Source: Cryobacterium levicorallinum
Lineage (GTDB): Bacteria; Actinomycetota; Actinomycetes; Actinomycetales; Microbacteriaceae
Length of the DNA stretch: 64,000 bases
Reading direction: 5' to 3'
Assembly: GCF_004402405.1 (NCBI RefSeq)
Contig: NZ_SOFE01000012.1
Span: 62,001 to 126,000 of the forward strand
Position numbers and translations under genes: made by a program. Shown here piece by piece: positions 8,398 to 15,766 of the stretch; the stretch's first letter is position 1, and the number at the start of each line of letters is the position of its first letter. Under the pieces are notes generated by a model. The model saw nothing but the letters and a program-made list of their open reading frames with translations, did no database searches and was not told the origin of the DNA.

Positions 8398-8873
8398 GCG
8401 CGGTCGAAGTCGCCCTGACTATTGCGGCAGCACTCGGGGCCGGCCTGACCGGAGGCGTCTACCTGGCTTTCTCCTTTTTGGTTCTGCCCGCCTTCCGCAC
8501 GCTTCCCGCTGCGCCCGCCGTGTCCGCCGTGTCCGCCATGCAACGCATTAACGTGAGCGCGGTTCGAGCACCGTTCATGACGGTCTTTTTTGGCGGCGCC
8601 GCAGCATCCGTTGCTGTGATCGTGGTGCAACTCACGTCAAACGTGCCTGCCGGACCCACGCGAATCCTTGGAGCGGTTCTGGCCCTGGCCGCCGTCGTGA
8701 TCACCGTGGTGCGCAACGTTCCGTTGAACAACGCCCTCGTGAGCGTCGACGCCAATTCACCCGGCCTGACGGCTGCCTGGCAGTCCTTCGACCGGAGCTG
8801 GTCCCGGGCCAACTATGCGCGTGCCGCCGTGTCCGTCGCTGCCGCTGTCGCTCTGATTTTTTCGCTCACCTGA
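8394..8873 (+). CDS. DUF1772 (anthrone oxygenase-like) membrane protein
   Basis: A 159-residue protein with four predicted helices (about 5-28, 55-78, 85-105 and 140-158) and the DUF1772 pattern (NVPLNNALV, DRSWSRANYAR). Some fungal relatives are named anthrone oxygenases, but the bacterial function is unknown. ATG 8394 is in the correct frame after the membrane-type start; its start overlaps the end of a 28-codon upstream frame, implying coupled translation. Confidence 0.7.
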   Translation: MSAVEVALTIAAALGAGLTGGVYLAFSFLVLPAFRTLPAAPAVSAVSAMQRINVSAVRAPFMTVFFGGAAASVAVIVVQLTSNVPAGPTRILGAVLALAAVVITVVRNVPLNNALVSVDANSPGLTAAWQSFDRSWSRANYARAAVSVAAAVALIFSLT

Positions 8874-8916
8874 CCGGCAACACCGGGTCAGCGAGCACCT
8901 GCGGTTAAATGGGACC

Positions 8917-9450
8917 ATGGCCGGAACCTGCGTGTACACGATCGGGCATTCGACGCATCCGCTGGATGAGTTCGTTGGAATGTTGAAGGCCAATGGTATC
9001 GAGCGGCTCATTGACGTGCGCAGCGTGCCGGGGTCTCGTCACAATCCGCAATTCGGGGAGAACGAACTCGTCACCAGCATGCCGGCGGCCGGTATCGACT
9101 ACCAGCGACTCACCGCGCTCGGCGGGTTACGGCATACCCCGGTCGCAGCGGCAACGATCAACGGCGCGTGGCGCAACAAGAGCTTTCGTGCCTACGCCGA
9201 CTACATGCAAACCCCCGAATTCGTCGGCGGCGTCGACGAATTGATTGCGCTGGCGAGCACGCAGACGGTGGCCATCATGTGTGCAGAGGCCGTGCCCTGG
9301 CGTTGTCACCGATCGCTGATCGGAGACGCGTTGCTCGCGCGCGGACTGCAGGTGGCCAACGTGATGAGTCGCACCTCCACCACGCCGCACACGCTGACCA
9401 GTTTCGCAAAGGTCGAAGGTGACCGCGTCTGGTATCCGCTCGAAGATTAA
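8917..9450 (+). CDS. DUF488 family protein
   Basis: A 177-residue cytoplasmic protein beginning VYTIGHSTHPLDEF with LIDVRSVPGSR and the AVPWRCHRSLIGD cysteine/histidine motif, all diagnostic for DUF488. Biochemical function is not established. A TTAAAT box at 8905-8910 lies exactly 6 bases before ATG 8917, so the mRNA is probably leaderless. Confidence 0.85.
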   Translation: MAGTCVYTIGHSTHPLDEFVGMLKANGIERLIDVRSVPGSRHNPQFGENELVTSMPAAGIDYQRLTALGGLRHTPVAAATINGAWRNKSFRAYADYMQTPEFVGGVDELIALASTQTVAIMCAEAVPWRCHRSLIGDALLARGLQVANVMSRTSTTPHTLTSFAKVEGDRVWYPLED

Positions 9451-9463
9451 CTCTCAGGCCAGA

Positions 9464-10099
9464 TTACTGGCGGCCCGGTTTGTAGGCCGAGACCGACGAG
9501 GCATCCGCTACCCAAAATCGCCAGGGGAAGTTCGTCGCGCTGCCGCCGGGCCCGCTGACGCCCACGCGTGGTCCGGTCAGATGCGGCAGCATCACCGGGT
9601 CGTCAGGCACAAAGAATGTCCATTCTCCGCCGAACAGATCGTCACCATCGTTGGCCAGGGTCGCCCCGAAGGCTTGGGCAACACAGCCAGGCCCTCGCGC
9701 CAAGCTCCGATCGAGAAGCGGAACTTTTCGTGGCTTGCTTTCTCGGCGGCTGCGGGCGATGTCGGCTCCTTGCAGCACGTCCCCGGCCCTGATGAGGCAA
9801 CCGTAGGGCTGGCCTGGTTCTCCGGCGACGAGGTTCAGCGCGTGGTGCATTCCGTAGGTGAAGTAGCAGTACAGGTGCCCGGCTGGACCGAACATGGTCT
9901 TGTTCCGATTCGTCATACCCCGATAGGAGTGCGCGCCGGGGTCGCGTTCACCGGCGTACGCCTCGACCTCGGTTATTTGAATGGCTACAGTGCCGTCGTC
10001 ATCCGTGCGTTGCAGGATGCAGCCGAGAACTTCGGGTGCGAGTTCGAGCACCTCGCGGGCAAAAAATGCCCGGTCGGCGGGGTGGAATCCCTCTGGCAC
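9464..10099 (-). CDS. DNA-3-methyladenine glycosylase (AAG/MPG family)
   Basis: A 211-residue base-excision enzyme of the AAG family: ITEVEAYAGERDPGAHS holds the catalytic Glu, and FGPAGHLYCYFTYGMHH and LIRAGDV complete the DNA-binding core. It removes alkylated purines such as 3-methyladenine and hypoxanthine. I prefer GTG 10099 because TTGGAG lies 5 bases upstream; GTG 10105 would add two residues and leave no space for a ribosome site. It converges with the DUF488 gene 13 bases away. Confidence 0.9.
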   Translation of the reverse strand: MPEGFHPADRAFFAREVLELAPEVLGCILQRTDDDGTVAIQITEVEAYAGERDPGAHSYRGMTNRNKTMFGPAGHLYCYFTYGMHHALNLVAGEPGQPYGCLIRAGDVLQGADIARSRRESKPRKVPLLDRSLARGPGCVAQAFGATLANDGDDLFGGEWTFFVPDDPVMLPHLTGPRVGVSGPGGSATNFPWRFWVADASSVSAYKPGRQ

Positions 10100-10146
10100 G
10101 TTCACTCCAACAGTGTACGCAGGTCCCTGGCACGATAGCGTGGGTC

Positions 10147-10884
10147 GTGGGTGAAGCGGGGTTGTTCACCTCGACAGTTCTGGGGGCTCTCATCCGTAAA
10201 TCATTTGCTTTAATCGCCATGCTCGCTCTGGCCGGTGCCTTGTCGGCCTGCACCGCCGCATCACCCCCAGCACCACCGACCGTCGAACCGGTAGCGTCCG
10301 AAACAGCGGCAGCAGAGCCCTCCCGCATTCTCATCGGTGCTGAGACCACCGACGTCGTTGATGAGGGCGGAACCGTGCTGCTCTCACTCCGCTATTCCGA
10401 GAACGGTGACGAAGCCGTAGCGGCCGTCATCGACCTTCTCGGCGAGCCAGAAGCCACTCATCATCAGGATGGCTCCAATCACTACCCCGAGATGGATGGG
10501 ACGTCGTGGGGCGGTTTCGACGTCGTGGTGAACCGTTACCGGAGCGAGCGACCGTCCACCGACGCGGCCATCCCCTACCTGCCCGCATTTAGCGTGCAGG
10601 CCACGGCGGCCACAACAGCCGGTGGCATGGCCATCGCCTCGGTCGACGGCACAAGCGTCGGAGATGACTTTGACGCTGTCTCTGCCGGGCAGGATGCGAA
10701 CCGGGTGCACGTTGACGACCTCTTCGGCGTGCGCTCGGTGGCGCTCAACCTGCCCACCTCATTCCCCGGCATCGTCGTCGATCCCGGGATCGACATGGCC
10801 TACGGCGTCATTGGCCAAGCCGATCAGGGATCAAGCACCATCACCAAAATCGTCGCACCGAGTTTTCTGTTCTCGCAGGCCTAG
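10147..10884 (+). CDS. Putative secreted lipoprotein
   Basis: About 245 residues. A signal segment (LIRKSFALIAMLALAGA) ends in the lipobox LSAC, followed by an Ala/Pro/Thr linker and a globular region of no family I recognise (ITKIVAPSFLF at the end). It should be anchored outside the membrane. The start is uncertain: GTG 10147 lies 5 bases after a TAGCGT box and fits a leaderless start, while TTG 10162 is an alternative. It is convergent with helR, with 5 bases between the stops. Confidence 0.55.
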   Translation: MGEAGLFTSTVLGALIRKSFALIAMLALAGALSACTAASPPAPPTVEPVASETAAAEPSRILIGAETTDVVDEGGTVLLSLRYSENGDEAVAAVIDLLGEPEATHHQDGSNHYPEMDGTSWGGFDVVVNRYRSERPSTDAAIPYLPAFSVQATAATTAGGMAIASVDGTSVGDDFDAVSAGQDANRVHVDDLFGVRSVALNLPTSFPGIVVDPGIDMAYGVIGQADQGSSTITKIVAPSFLFSQA

Positions 10885-10889
10885 TTCAG

Positions 10890-13073
10890 TCACTGGGGGG
10901 TCGTCAGGATCACCAGTTGCTGCGTGGCCCGAGTCATAGCGACGTAGCGGTCGACCGCTCCCTCGATGCCGGTGCCGGTGCCGGTGCCGGTGCCGGTGCC
11001 GGTGCCGGTGCCGAACGATTCCGGGTCGATGAGCACGACCAGGTCGAATTCGAGCCCCTTCGCCAGCTCCGGCGACAGCACCTTCACGCGTGAGTTCGGC
11101 GGGACGGTCGTCAGTTCGCCGATGATACAGGCGGTGCCATCGACGTGCTCGGCCAGCCAGCGCCCCAGAATCGATTCCAACGCTGAAACGGATGCATGCT
11201 CGACCGCAATCCCGCTGCTGCGGATCGACGTGGGCACGTTGGCATCGGGCAGCACCGAACGGATGACCGGCTCGGCCTCCGCCATCACCTCCTGCGGCGT
11301 GCGGTAGTTGATGCTGAGCGACGCCAGTGTGACGGTATCGAGCCCGATGCGAGCCAGCCGTTCCTGCCACGACTCGGGGAACCCGTGCCGAGCCTGCGCC
11401 CGGTCGCCGACAATGGTGAAGCTTCGCGACGGGCAGCGCGCCAGCAGCATTTGCCACTCGGCGTCGGTGAGTTCCTGCGCCTCGTCAATAATGATGTGCG
11501 CAAACGGGCCGGCCAGCAGGTCAGCATCAGCGCTCGGCAGTGCGGCATCATCGACCAGGCTGTTCTGCGCATCCTGTCCACGCAGCATCGACATTAGCTT
11601 CAGCTCGCTGTCGTCACTCTCGATGAGATCGTCGACGACCCGCGCCATCCGTTCCTGTTCGACGGCCAGGGTGGCTTCACGGCGACGCTGGCGCCGGGAC
11701 TCCTCCGGGTCGCCGATGCGCTGTCGGGCCGCGTCGAGAAACGGGAGGTCGGCGCGGGACCAGGCGCGAGCATCCGTTCGCTGCAGTGTCTGCACTTCAG
11801 CCGAGGTGAGCCAGGGAGCGCAGAGTTTCAGGTAGGCCGGCACCGACCACAGGTCGGCGACCACGCCGGCCGGGTCGAGCAGTGGCCACGCCCGAGTGAA
11901 AATGCCGGTCAGCTCGTCATTCTGCGCGAGGGATTTGCGCAGCAGGTGCGGCGGCACGTCGTCGTGCTTGTCGATCAGGATGCTGAGCAACTCTTCCCAG
12001 ACCTCATCGCGCGCTTCATTGTGCGGCGTGCCGGCGTCAGCCGCGTCGAACGCGTCGGCCCACTCGGCGGGGCTCAGCCACACATCGGACCACGGCGTCT
12101 CCACCAAAAGCGCCGCGGTGGGTGGCCGTTCATACCAGCGCACCGCCGCTTCAATCGACTTCACCAGCAAAGCGGATGCCTTCAGCCCGGCTGCTCCCAA
12201 ATCGGCCTCGACCACGGCCGCAGTGCCCTCGGCGACGAGGTCGCGCAGGGTGCAGGTCTGCACGCTGTCTTCGCCGAGCGCGGGGAGCACATCGGCGACA
12301 TAGGCCAGGTACGGCTGGTGCGGACCGACCACGAGTACCCCGCCCCGACCGTCGCCGAGGCGCGGATCGGAGTAGAGCAGGTACGCGGCACGGTGCAGGG
12401 CGACGACGGTCTTGCCGGTGCCGGGCCCGCCGTCCACGACAAGGGCGCCACGGGATCCGGCTCGGATGATGGCATCCTGATCGGACTGGATGGTGCTGAG
12501 CACATCGCGCATGCGGGGCGACCGACTGCTGCCGAGGCTCGCGATGAAGGCGGATTGATCGTCGAGCGCGGCGTTGGATTCGAGCCCGTCGGGGGTGAAG
12601 ACTTCGTCCCAGTAATCGGTGATCTGACCGCGGGTCCACCGGTAGCGGCGGCGGCTGGCCAGTCCCATCGGGGTCGCATGGGTCGCACCGAAGAATGGTT
12701 CAGCGGCCGGGGAACGCCAGTCGAGCAGCAGGTGCCGACCGGCAGTGTCGGTGAGGCCGAAGCGGCCCACATAAACGGGCTCCTGGTCGTCGGTACTGAC
12801 CATGCGGCCGAGGCAAATGTCGACGCCGAAGCGTCGCAGCACCCGCAGGCGGGCCGTCAGCCGGTGGATCTCCAGGTCGCGGTCGAGGGCGGCCTGCCCC
12901 GTGCCCCCGCGGGTCAGACGCTGGGCGTCAAGCCGATTGGACACCTCGATGATCTGCTGCTCGAGGGTCTGCCGAATGGCGACAAAGTGCTGCTCGTCGA
13001 CGCTGATCAGCGTGGACTCGCGCTTGTGGGCGAGGCTGCCGGGCAGGTTGAACGCGGTCGCTGTGAGGTTCAC
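10890..13073 (-). CDS. helR: HelR/HelD-type RNA polymerase-recycling motor ATPase
   Basis: A 727-residue UvrD-like superfamily 1 ATPase. An N-terminal coiled-coil arm (residues 15-75) precedes YVGRFGLTD and LLLDWRSPAAEPFF, then Walker A DGGPGTGKTVVALHRAAYLLY near 215. Walker B IIIDEAQELTDAEW, motif III GDRAQA, motif IV/V SINYRTPQE and KGLEFDLVVL, and motif VI YVAMTRATQQL follow. HelD/HelR proteins eject stalled or rifamycin-bound RNA polymerase from DNA, and actinobacterial HelR gives rifampicin tolerance. GTG 13073 is chosen because GAAAGGA lies about 9 bases upstream. Odd feature: a seven-copy Gly-Thr repeat between motifs V and VI. The assignment to HelR rather than another HelD class is from memory. 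Confidence 0.8.
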   Translation of the reverse strand: MNLTATAFNLPGSLAHKRESTLISVDEQHFVAIRQTLEQQIIEVSNRLDAQRLTRGGTGQAALDRDLEIHRLTARLRVLRRFGVDICLGRMVSTDDQEPVYVGRFGLTDTAGRHLLLDWRSPAAEPFFGATHATPMGLASRRRYRWTRGQITDYWDEVFTPDGLESNAALDDQSAFIASLGSSRSPRMRDVLSTIQSDQDAIIRAGSRGALVVDGGPGTGKTVVALHRAAYLLYSDPRLGDGRGGVLVVGPHQPYLAYVADVLPALGEDSVQTCTLRDLVAEGTAAVVEADLGAAGLKASALLVKSIEAAVRWYERPPTAALLVETPWSDVWLSPAEWADAFDAADAGTPHNEARDEVWEELLSILIDKHDDVPPHLLRKSLAQNDELTGIFTRAWPLLDPAGVVADLWSVPAYLKLCAPWLTSAEVQTLQRTDARAWSRADLPFLDAARQRIGDPEESRRQRRREATLAVEQERMARVVDDLIESDDSELKLMSMLRGQDAQNSLVDDAALPSADADLLAGPFAHIIIDEAQELTDAEWQMLLARCPSRSFTIVGDRAQARHGFPESWQERLARIGLDTVTLASLSINYRTPQEVMAEAEPVIRSVLPDANVPTSIRSSGIAVEHASVSALESILGRWLAEHVDGTACIIGELTTVPPNSRVKVLSPELAKGLEFDLVVLIDPESFGTGTGTGTGTGTGTGIEGAVDRYVAMTRATQQLVILTTPQ
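10969..11010. repeat. Hexanucleotide tandem repeat inside helR
   Basis: Seven perfect copies of CCGGTG (Gly-Thr on the coding strand) in a row, between helicase motifs V and VI of helR. Copy-number change by slippage would stay in frame. Confidence 0.95.
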
Positions 13074-13178
13074 GACACCAATCCTTTCGTGGCTGCGCGT
13101 GCGCCACCTGAATGTCAGCAAGAACAGTCGCGGTTCTATTCCGTGACGCGTGCGATGGCAGCGTCTATTCTGTGCGGC

Positions 13179-13580
13179 ATGACTCGCTTTGTGATCGACG
13201 TGCCGACCCTGCTGCACATCGTGGCGACCGGCCTGCGTGTCGACGCGAGCCATCATCTCGTCGCGCCCAGCGTCATCCGTGCGCAGGCACTGGCCCTGCT
13301 GTTTGCGGCCGTACGTGCCGGGGACCTGACCGAGGAGCAGGCGCTCGAGCAGCACTTGCGCCTCACCGAACTGAAGAGGCGGCTGCTCGGCGACCGGGTA
13401 TCGCGCCGCGCCGAATGGCGGATCTCGCGCGACCACGGGTGGGAGAACATGCACGATGCAGAATATATTGCGGTCGCCCGGTTGCAGGCCGACGCTCTGG
13501 TCACCGTTGACCCGGCGTTCGCGGCGAAGGCCGAAGGTCTCGTACCGTTCGCCGGTCTCGACGCGCTGACCGCGGTCTAG
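13179..13580 (+). CDS. PIN-domain-like protein (possible VapC-type nuclease)
   Basis: 133 residues. It starts FVIDVPTLL with an acidic residue at the PIN position, has a helical middle, and ends in DAEYIAVARLQADALVTVDPAFA, which resembles the C-terminal Asp cluster of PIN nucleases. No antitoxin gene lies beside it, so a toxin-antitoxin role is not supported. A TATTCT box at 13166-13171 is 7 bases before the ATG, so it is probably leaderless. It is divergent from helR. Confidence 0.6.
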   Translation: MTRFVIDVPTLLHIVATGLRVDASHHLVAPSVIRAQALALLFAAVRAGDLTEEQALEQHLRLTELKRRLLGDRVSRRAEWRISRDHGWENMHDAEYIAVARLQADALVTVDPAFAAKAEGLVPFAGLDALTAV

Positions 13581-13594
13581 GCATTGTGGAAATC

Positions 13595-14086
13595 ATGACA
13601 CTCGAGCAGCTTCTGCACACGATTCGCGCCTTCGACAACGTTTTTGACCTCGCACCGGTTGAAGGCAGCGATGCTCCCGAGATCGCTTGGGGCGATCACT
13701 TCTTCTACTACGCGCCCGATGCCAACATCCCCAAAAGCGTGCAGCCGTACGCCACGATTGTGACCAAGGACTATCCCGGCGACGAGCACTCCCGCCTGAA
13801 TCCAATCGGTCGGTGGCGGGTGAGTATCCAGGTCGGCCCGGCCAAATTTACCGCCCTCACCGGTGAGACCACCGGTGACTTCTCCGCCCGGGATTTCAGC
13901 GTTGCGGACGTGATCATGCCGCATCCCGTCTACGGTGCCTTGGGCTGGATCGCGGTCGTCAACCCTGGTCCCCGTACAGAGAACACGGTCATCGACCTGC
14001 TCCACGCGGCACACGACGACGCGCGACGACGACTCATACGTCGATCAAGCCTGACTGCTGAGGGCGAGTCTGCCGCGGATCGCTGA
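13595..14086 (+). CDS. DUF6194 family protein
   Basis: A 163-residue cytoplasmic protein beginning MTLEQLLHTIRAFDNVF, with FFYYAPD, FTALTGE and HPVYGALGWIAVVNP patterns of the DUF6194 family. Function unknown. It starts 14 bases after the PIN gene, so the pair may be cotranscribed. GTG 13586 is an alternative start adding three residues; ATG 13595 matches the usual family start. Confidence 0.65.
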   Translation: MTLEQLLHTIRAFDNVFDLAPVEGSDAPEIAWGDHFFYYAPDANIPKSVQPYATIVTKDYPGDEHSRLNPIGRWRVSIQVGPAKFTALTGETTGDFSARDFSVADVIMPHPVYGALGWIAVVNPGPRTENTVIDLLHAAHDDARRRLIRRSSLTAEGESAADR

Positions 14087-14238
14087 GTTGGGTCGTGCCC
14101 GCGCAGGCGAGCAGCCGCGGCGCTGGACAATCCGGCGGGCACTCGGCCATGATCAAAGGCATGGGGATTACGTCAGGAACTCCGAAGGGAACCGCTTCGC
14201 AGGGGGCGACCAGGTCGCGACGAGCGCGGTCGTGGCCG

Positions 14239-15129
14239 ATGGGTTTCGGAACGGCCCGACGGCGCGGGCGTGAGGCAGCGAGCCTGGCTGCCGTGCTCGT
14301 ACTTGCGTTGACGGCCTGTGCGCAGGCTCCACGAGGACAGGTTGAGCCGACTTCGGACTCACCGCCCCCGACCAGCCCTCCTACCGGCGCGGAATCTGCC
14401 GCGATTGGATTGGTCAACATCTGGCGCGTTTCGGGCGCAGCGGGCGAGGCAGCCGCTACCTGGTTGCGGATGGACGTCCCGGAGTTCCAGCTCTGGCGAG
14501 ACTGCGGCATGATCCAAGGCTCGTGGCGGGCGAGCGAAAACCTGCTGCTTGCCTCCACGTACAGCGCCAGCGGTGAGTGCGTCACCGGGACCACCTTGCC
14601 ACGAGTCGCCTGGCTCGAATCTGTCACCGGGTATCGGGCTGCCGGCGCGGGCTGGGAGCTCACCGATGCGAGCGGCGCAGTGGTCGCCACCCTCACCATC
14701 GATGGCAAGCCCGATGCGATTCCGACAGCGGCCGAGTTCTACACCGAGCCGCCCGTCATCACGGAGGCGATGCGCGAGACGTTGCGATTACCGGCCTCCC
14801 TGCCGCCCGAATTCACCCCGGCAACGCCTGACGGCCTCGTCGGACGGTGGGTCCCGATTTCTCCCAGCGGCGCAACCGATCCGCACGTACTGTTTGCGGC
14901 GGACGGTACGTGGACGGGCTCCGACGGCTGTAATGGTGGGCAGGGCCGCTGGGCCGCGGACGGGCACGGCGCGCTCCTCGCCACAGCCGGCGCATCGACC
15001 CTGATCGCGTGCGAAGGCGCGCCGGTGCCGTCTTGGGTGTCCGAGGCCAGAGTGGCCGCCGTCGATGGTGGAGTACTGCGGCTCCTCGACGCGGTCAGGG
15101 CAGAACTGGGGCAGCTCAAGCGATACTAA
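14239..15129 (+). CDS. Lipoprotein with a META/HslJ-like C-terminal domain
   Basis: About 296 residues from ATG 14239. A basic N-terminus and the hydrophobic stretch LAAVLVLALTAC form a lipoprotein signal; a Pro/Thr-rich linker follows. The C-terminal 95 residues (VGRWVPISP, ADGTWTGSDGCNGGQGRW, LIACEG) resemble META domains. The middle domain is unrecognised. In-frame ATGs at 14149 and 14161 would lengthen the N-terminus without improving the signal. Localisation is outer face of the membrane; role unknown. Confidence 0.6.
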   Translation: MGFGTARRRGREAASLAAVLVLALTACAQAPRGQVEPTSDSPPPTSPPTGAESAAIGLVNIWRVSGAAGEAAATWLRMDVPEFQLWRDCGMIQGSWRASENLLLASTYSASGECVTGTTLPRVAWLESVTGYRAAGAGWELTDASGAVVATLTIDGKPDAIPTAAEFYTEPPVITEAMRETLRLPASLPPEFTPATPDGLVGRWVPISPSGATDPHVLFAADGTWTGSDGCNGGQGRWAADGHGALLATAGASTLIACEGAPVPSWVSEARVAAVDGGVLRLLDAVRAELGQLKRY

Positions 15130-15200
15130 TCGTCCCGCACGATTCGATCACGATCATGAAGCCGCGAGCGTGCGCGCCGTGCAGGGCATAGTGTTTTGCT

Positions 15201-15458
15201 ATGTCAACACCGACGCGCACAGCTGAGCCGAAGCTTCGATGGGTACTGGCAAGCCTGCTGATCATTGCCGTCAATGTCGTGCTTCTAGGCACCCGCACGG
15301 GCGAGTGCACGGACTACTCGCCCGAGTCGGGGGCGGTGAGCACCTGTAGCAGCGGCCCACTGGTGGGAGTCCCCGGAACGTGGGCAATTGCAATACTCAG
15401 TCTCGTCGCTCTGGCCTATTTCGTCTATCGACTGGTACGCCGCCCCGTTGCGAGTTGA
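15201..15458 (+). CDS. Small two-helix membrane protein
   Basis: 85 residues with helices at about 14-31 and 59-77 joined by a short extracytoplasmic loop containing two cysteines (GECTDYSP, STCSSG), which could form a disulphide. No family recognised. A TAGTGT-like box 8 bases before the ATG would again give a nearly leaderless message. Confidence 0.5.
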   Translation: MSTPTRTAEPKLRWVLASLLIIAVNVVLLGTRTGECTDYSPESGAVSTCSSGPLVGVPGTWAIAILSLVALAYFVYRLVRRPVAS

Positions 15459-15506
15459 AGCTGGGACGGCCGATCACCAGCGCAGCACTAGACACTCGCT
15501 GGCTGC

Positions 15507-15750
15507 CGGGCGAGCTCGTCGAGACCGCCACCGGCACGACGCGACGCGACCCAGTCTCGCCAACGCGCCCGACTTCGTCGGTCGAGCCCGTCGCGACCAC
15601 CATAAGCACCACGTCCTCCGTCGGCACGACGTCCGCCGTCGGCACGACGTCCGCCGTCGGCACGACGTCCTCCAGCCTCTCGAATGCCACCAGCCGTTGG
15701 TCGAGCCTGCCGAGACCGCCATAGGCACGACGCGACCCAGTCTCGGCGTC
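15507..15750. repeat. Composite intergenic repeat behind the DUF222 gene
   Basis: Three diverged copies of a segment of the form TCGAGCCxGTCGCGACC followed by GGCACGACGCGACCCAGTCTCG (near 15510-15561, 15578-15618 and 15698-15749). Between them is a tandem array of an 18-bp unit CGTCGGCACGACGTCCGC with three copies from 15619 to 15672 plus a partial fourth. The half-palindromic GTCGAG...CGAGAC cores resemble dispersed palindromic repeats seen in Microbacteriaceae. No gene lies here. Confidence 0.75.
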
Positions 15751-15766
15751 TGGTCCAGCGGTGGCG

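Noticed and set aside
9419..10138. 239-codon plus-strand frame over the 3-methyladenine glycosylase
   Set aside because: Antisense shadow; the minus strand carries the conserved glycosylase active site.
11946..13580. Long plus-strand open frame of 544 codons opposite helR
   Set aside because: It is the antisense shadow of helR in a high-GC gene; only its last 133 codons (from ATG 13179) are a real gene.
13179..14086. PIN protein and DUF6194 protein as a toxin-antitoxin pair
   Set aside because: DUF6194 shows no DNA-binding or antitoxin features and lies downstream, not upstream, of the PIN gene.
15601..15672. Tandem repeat considered as a CRISPR array
   Set aside because: Units of 18 bp abut directly with no unique spacers, and no cas genes are present in the window.
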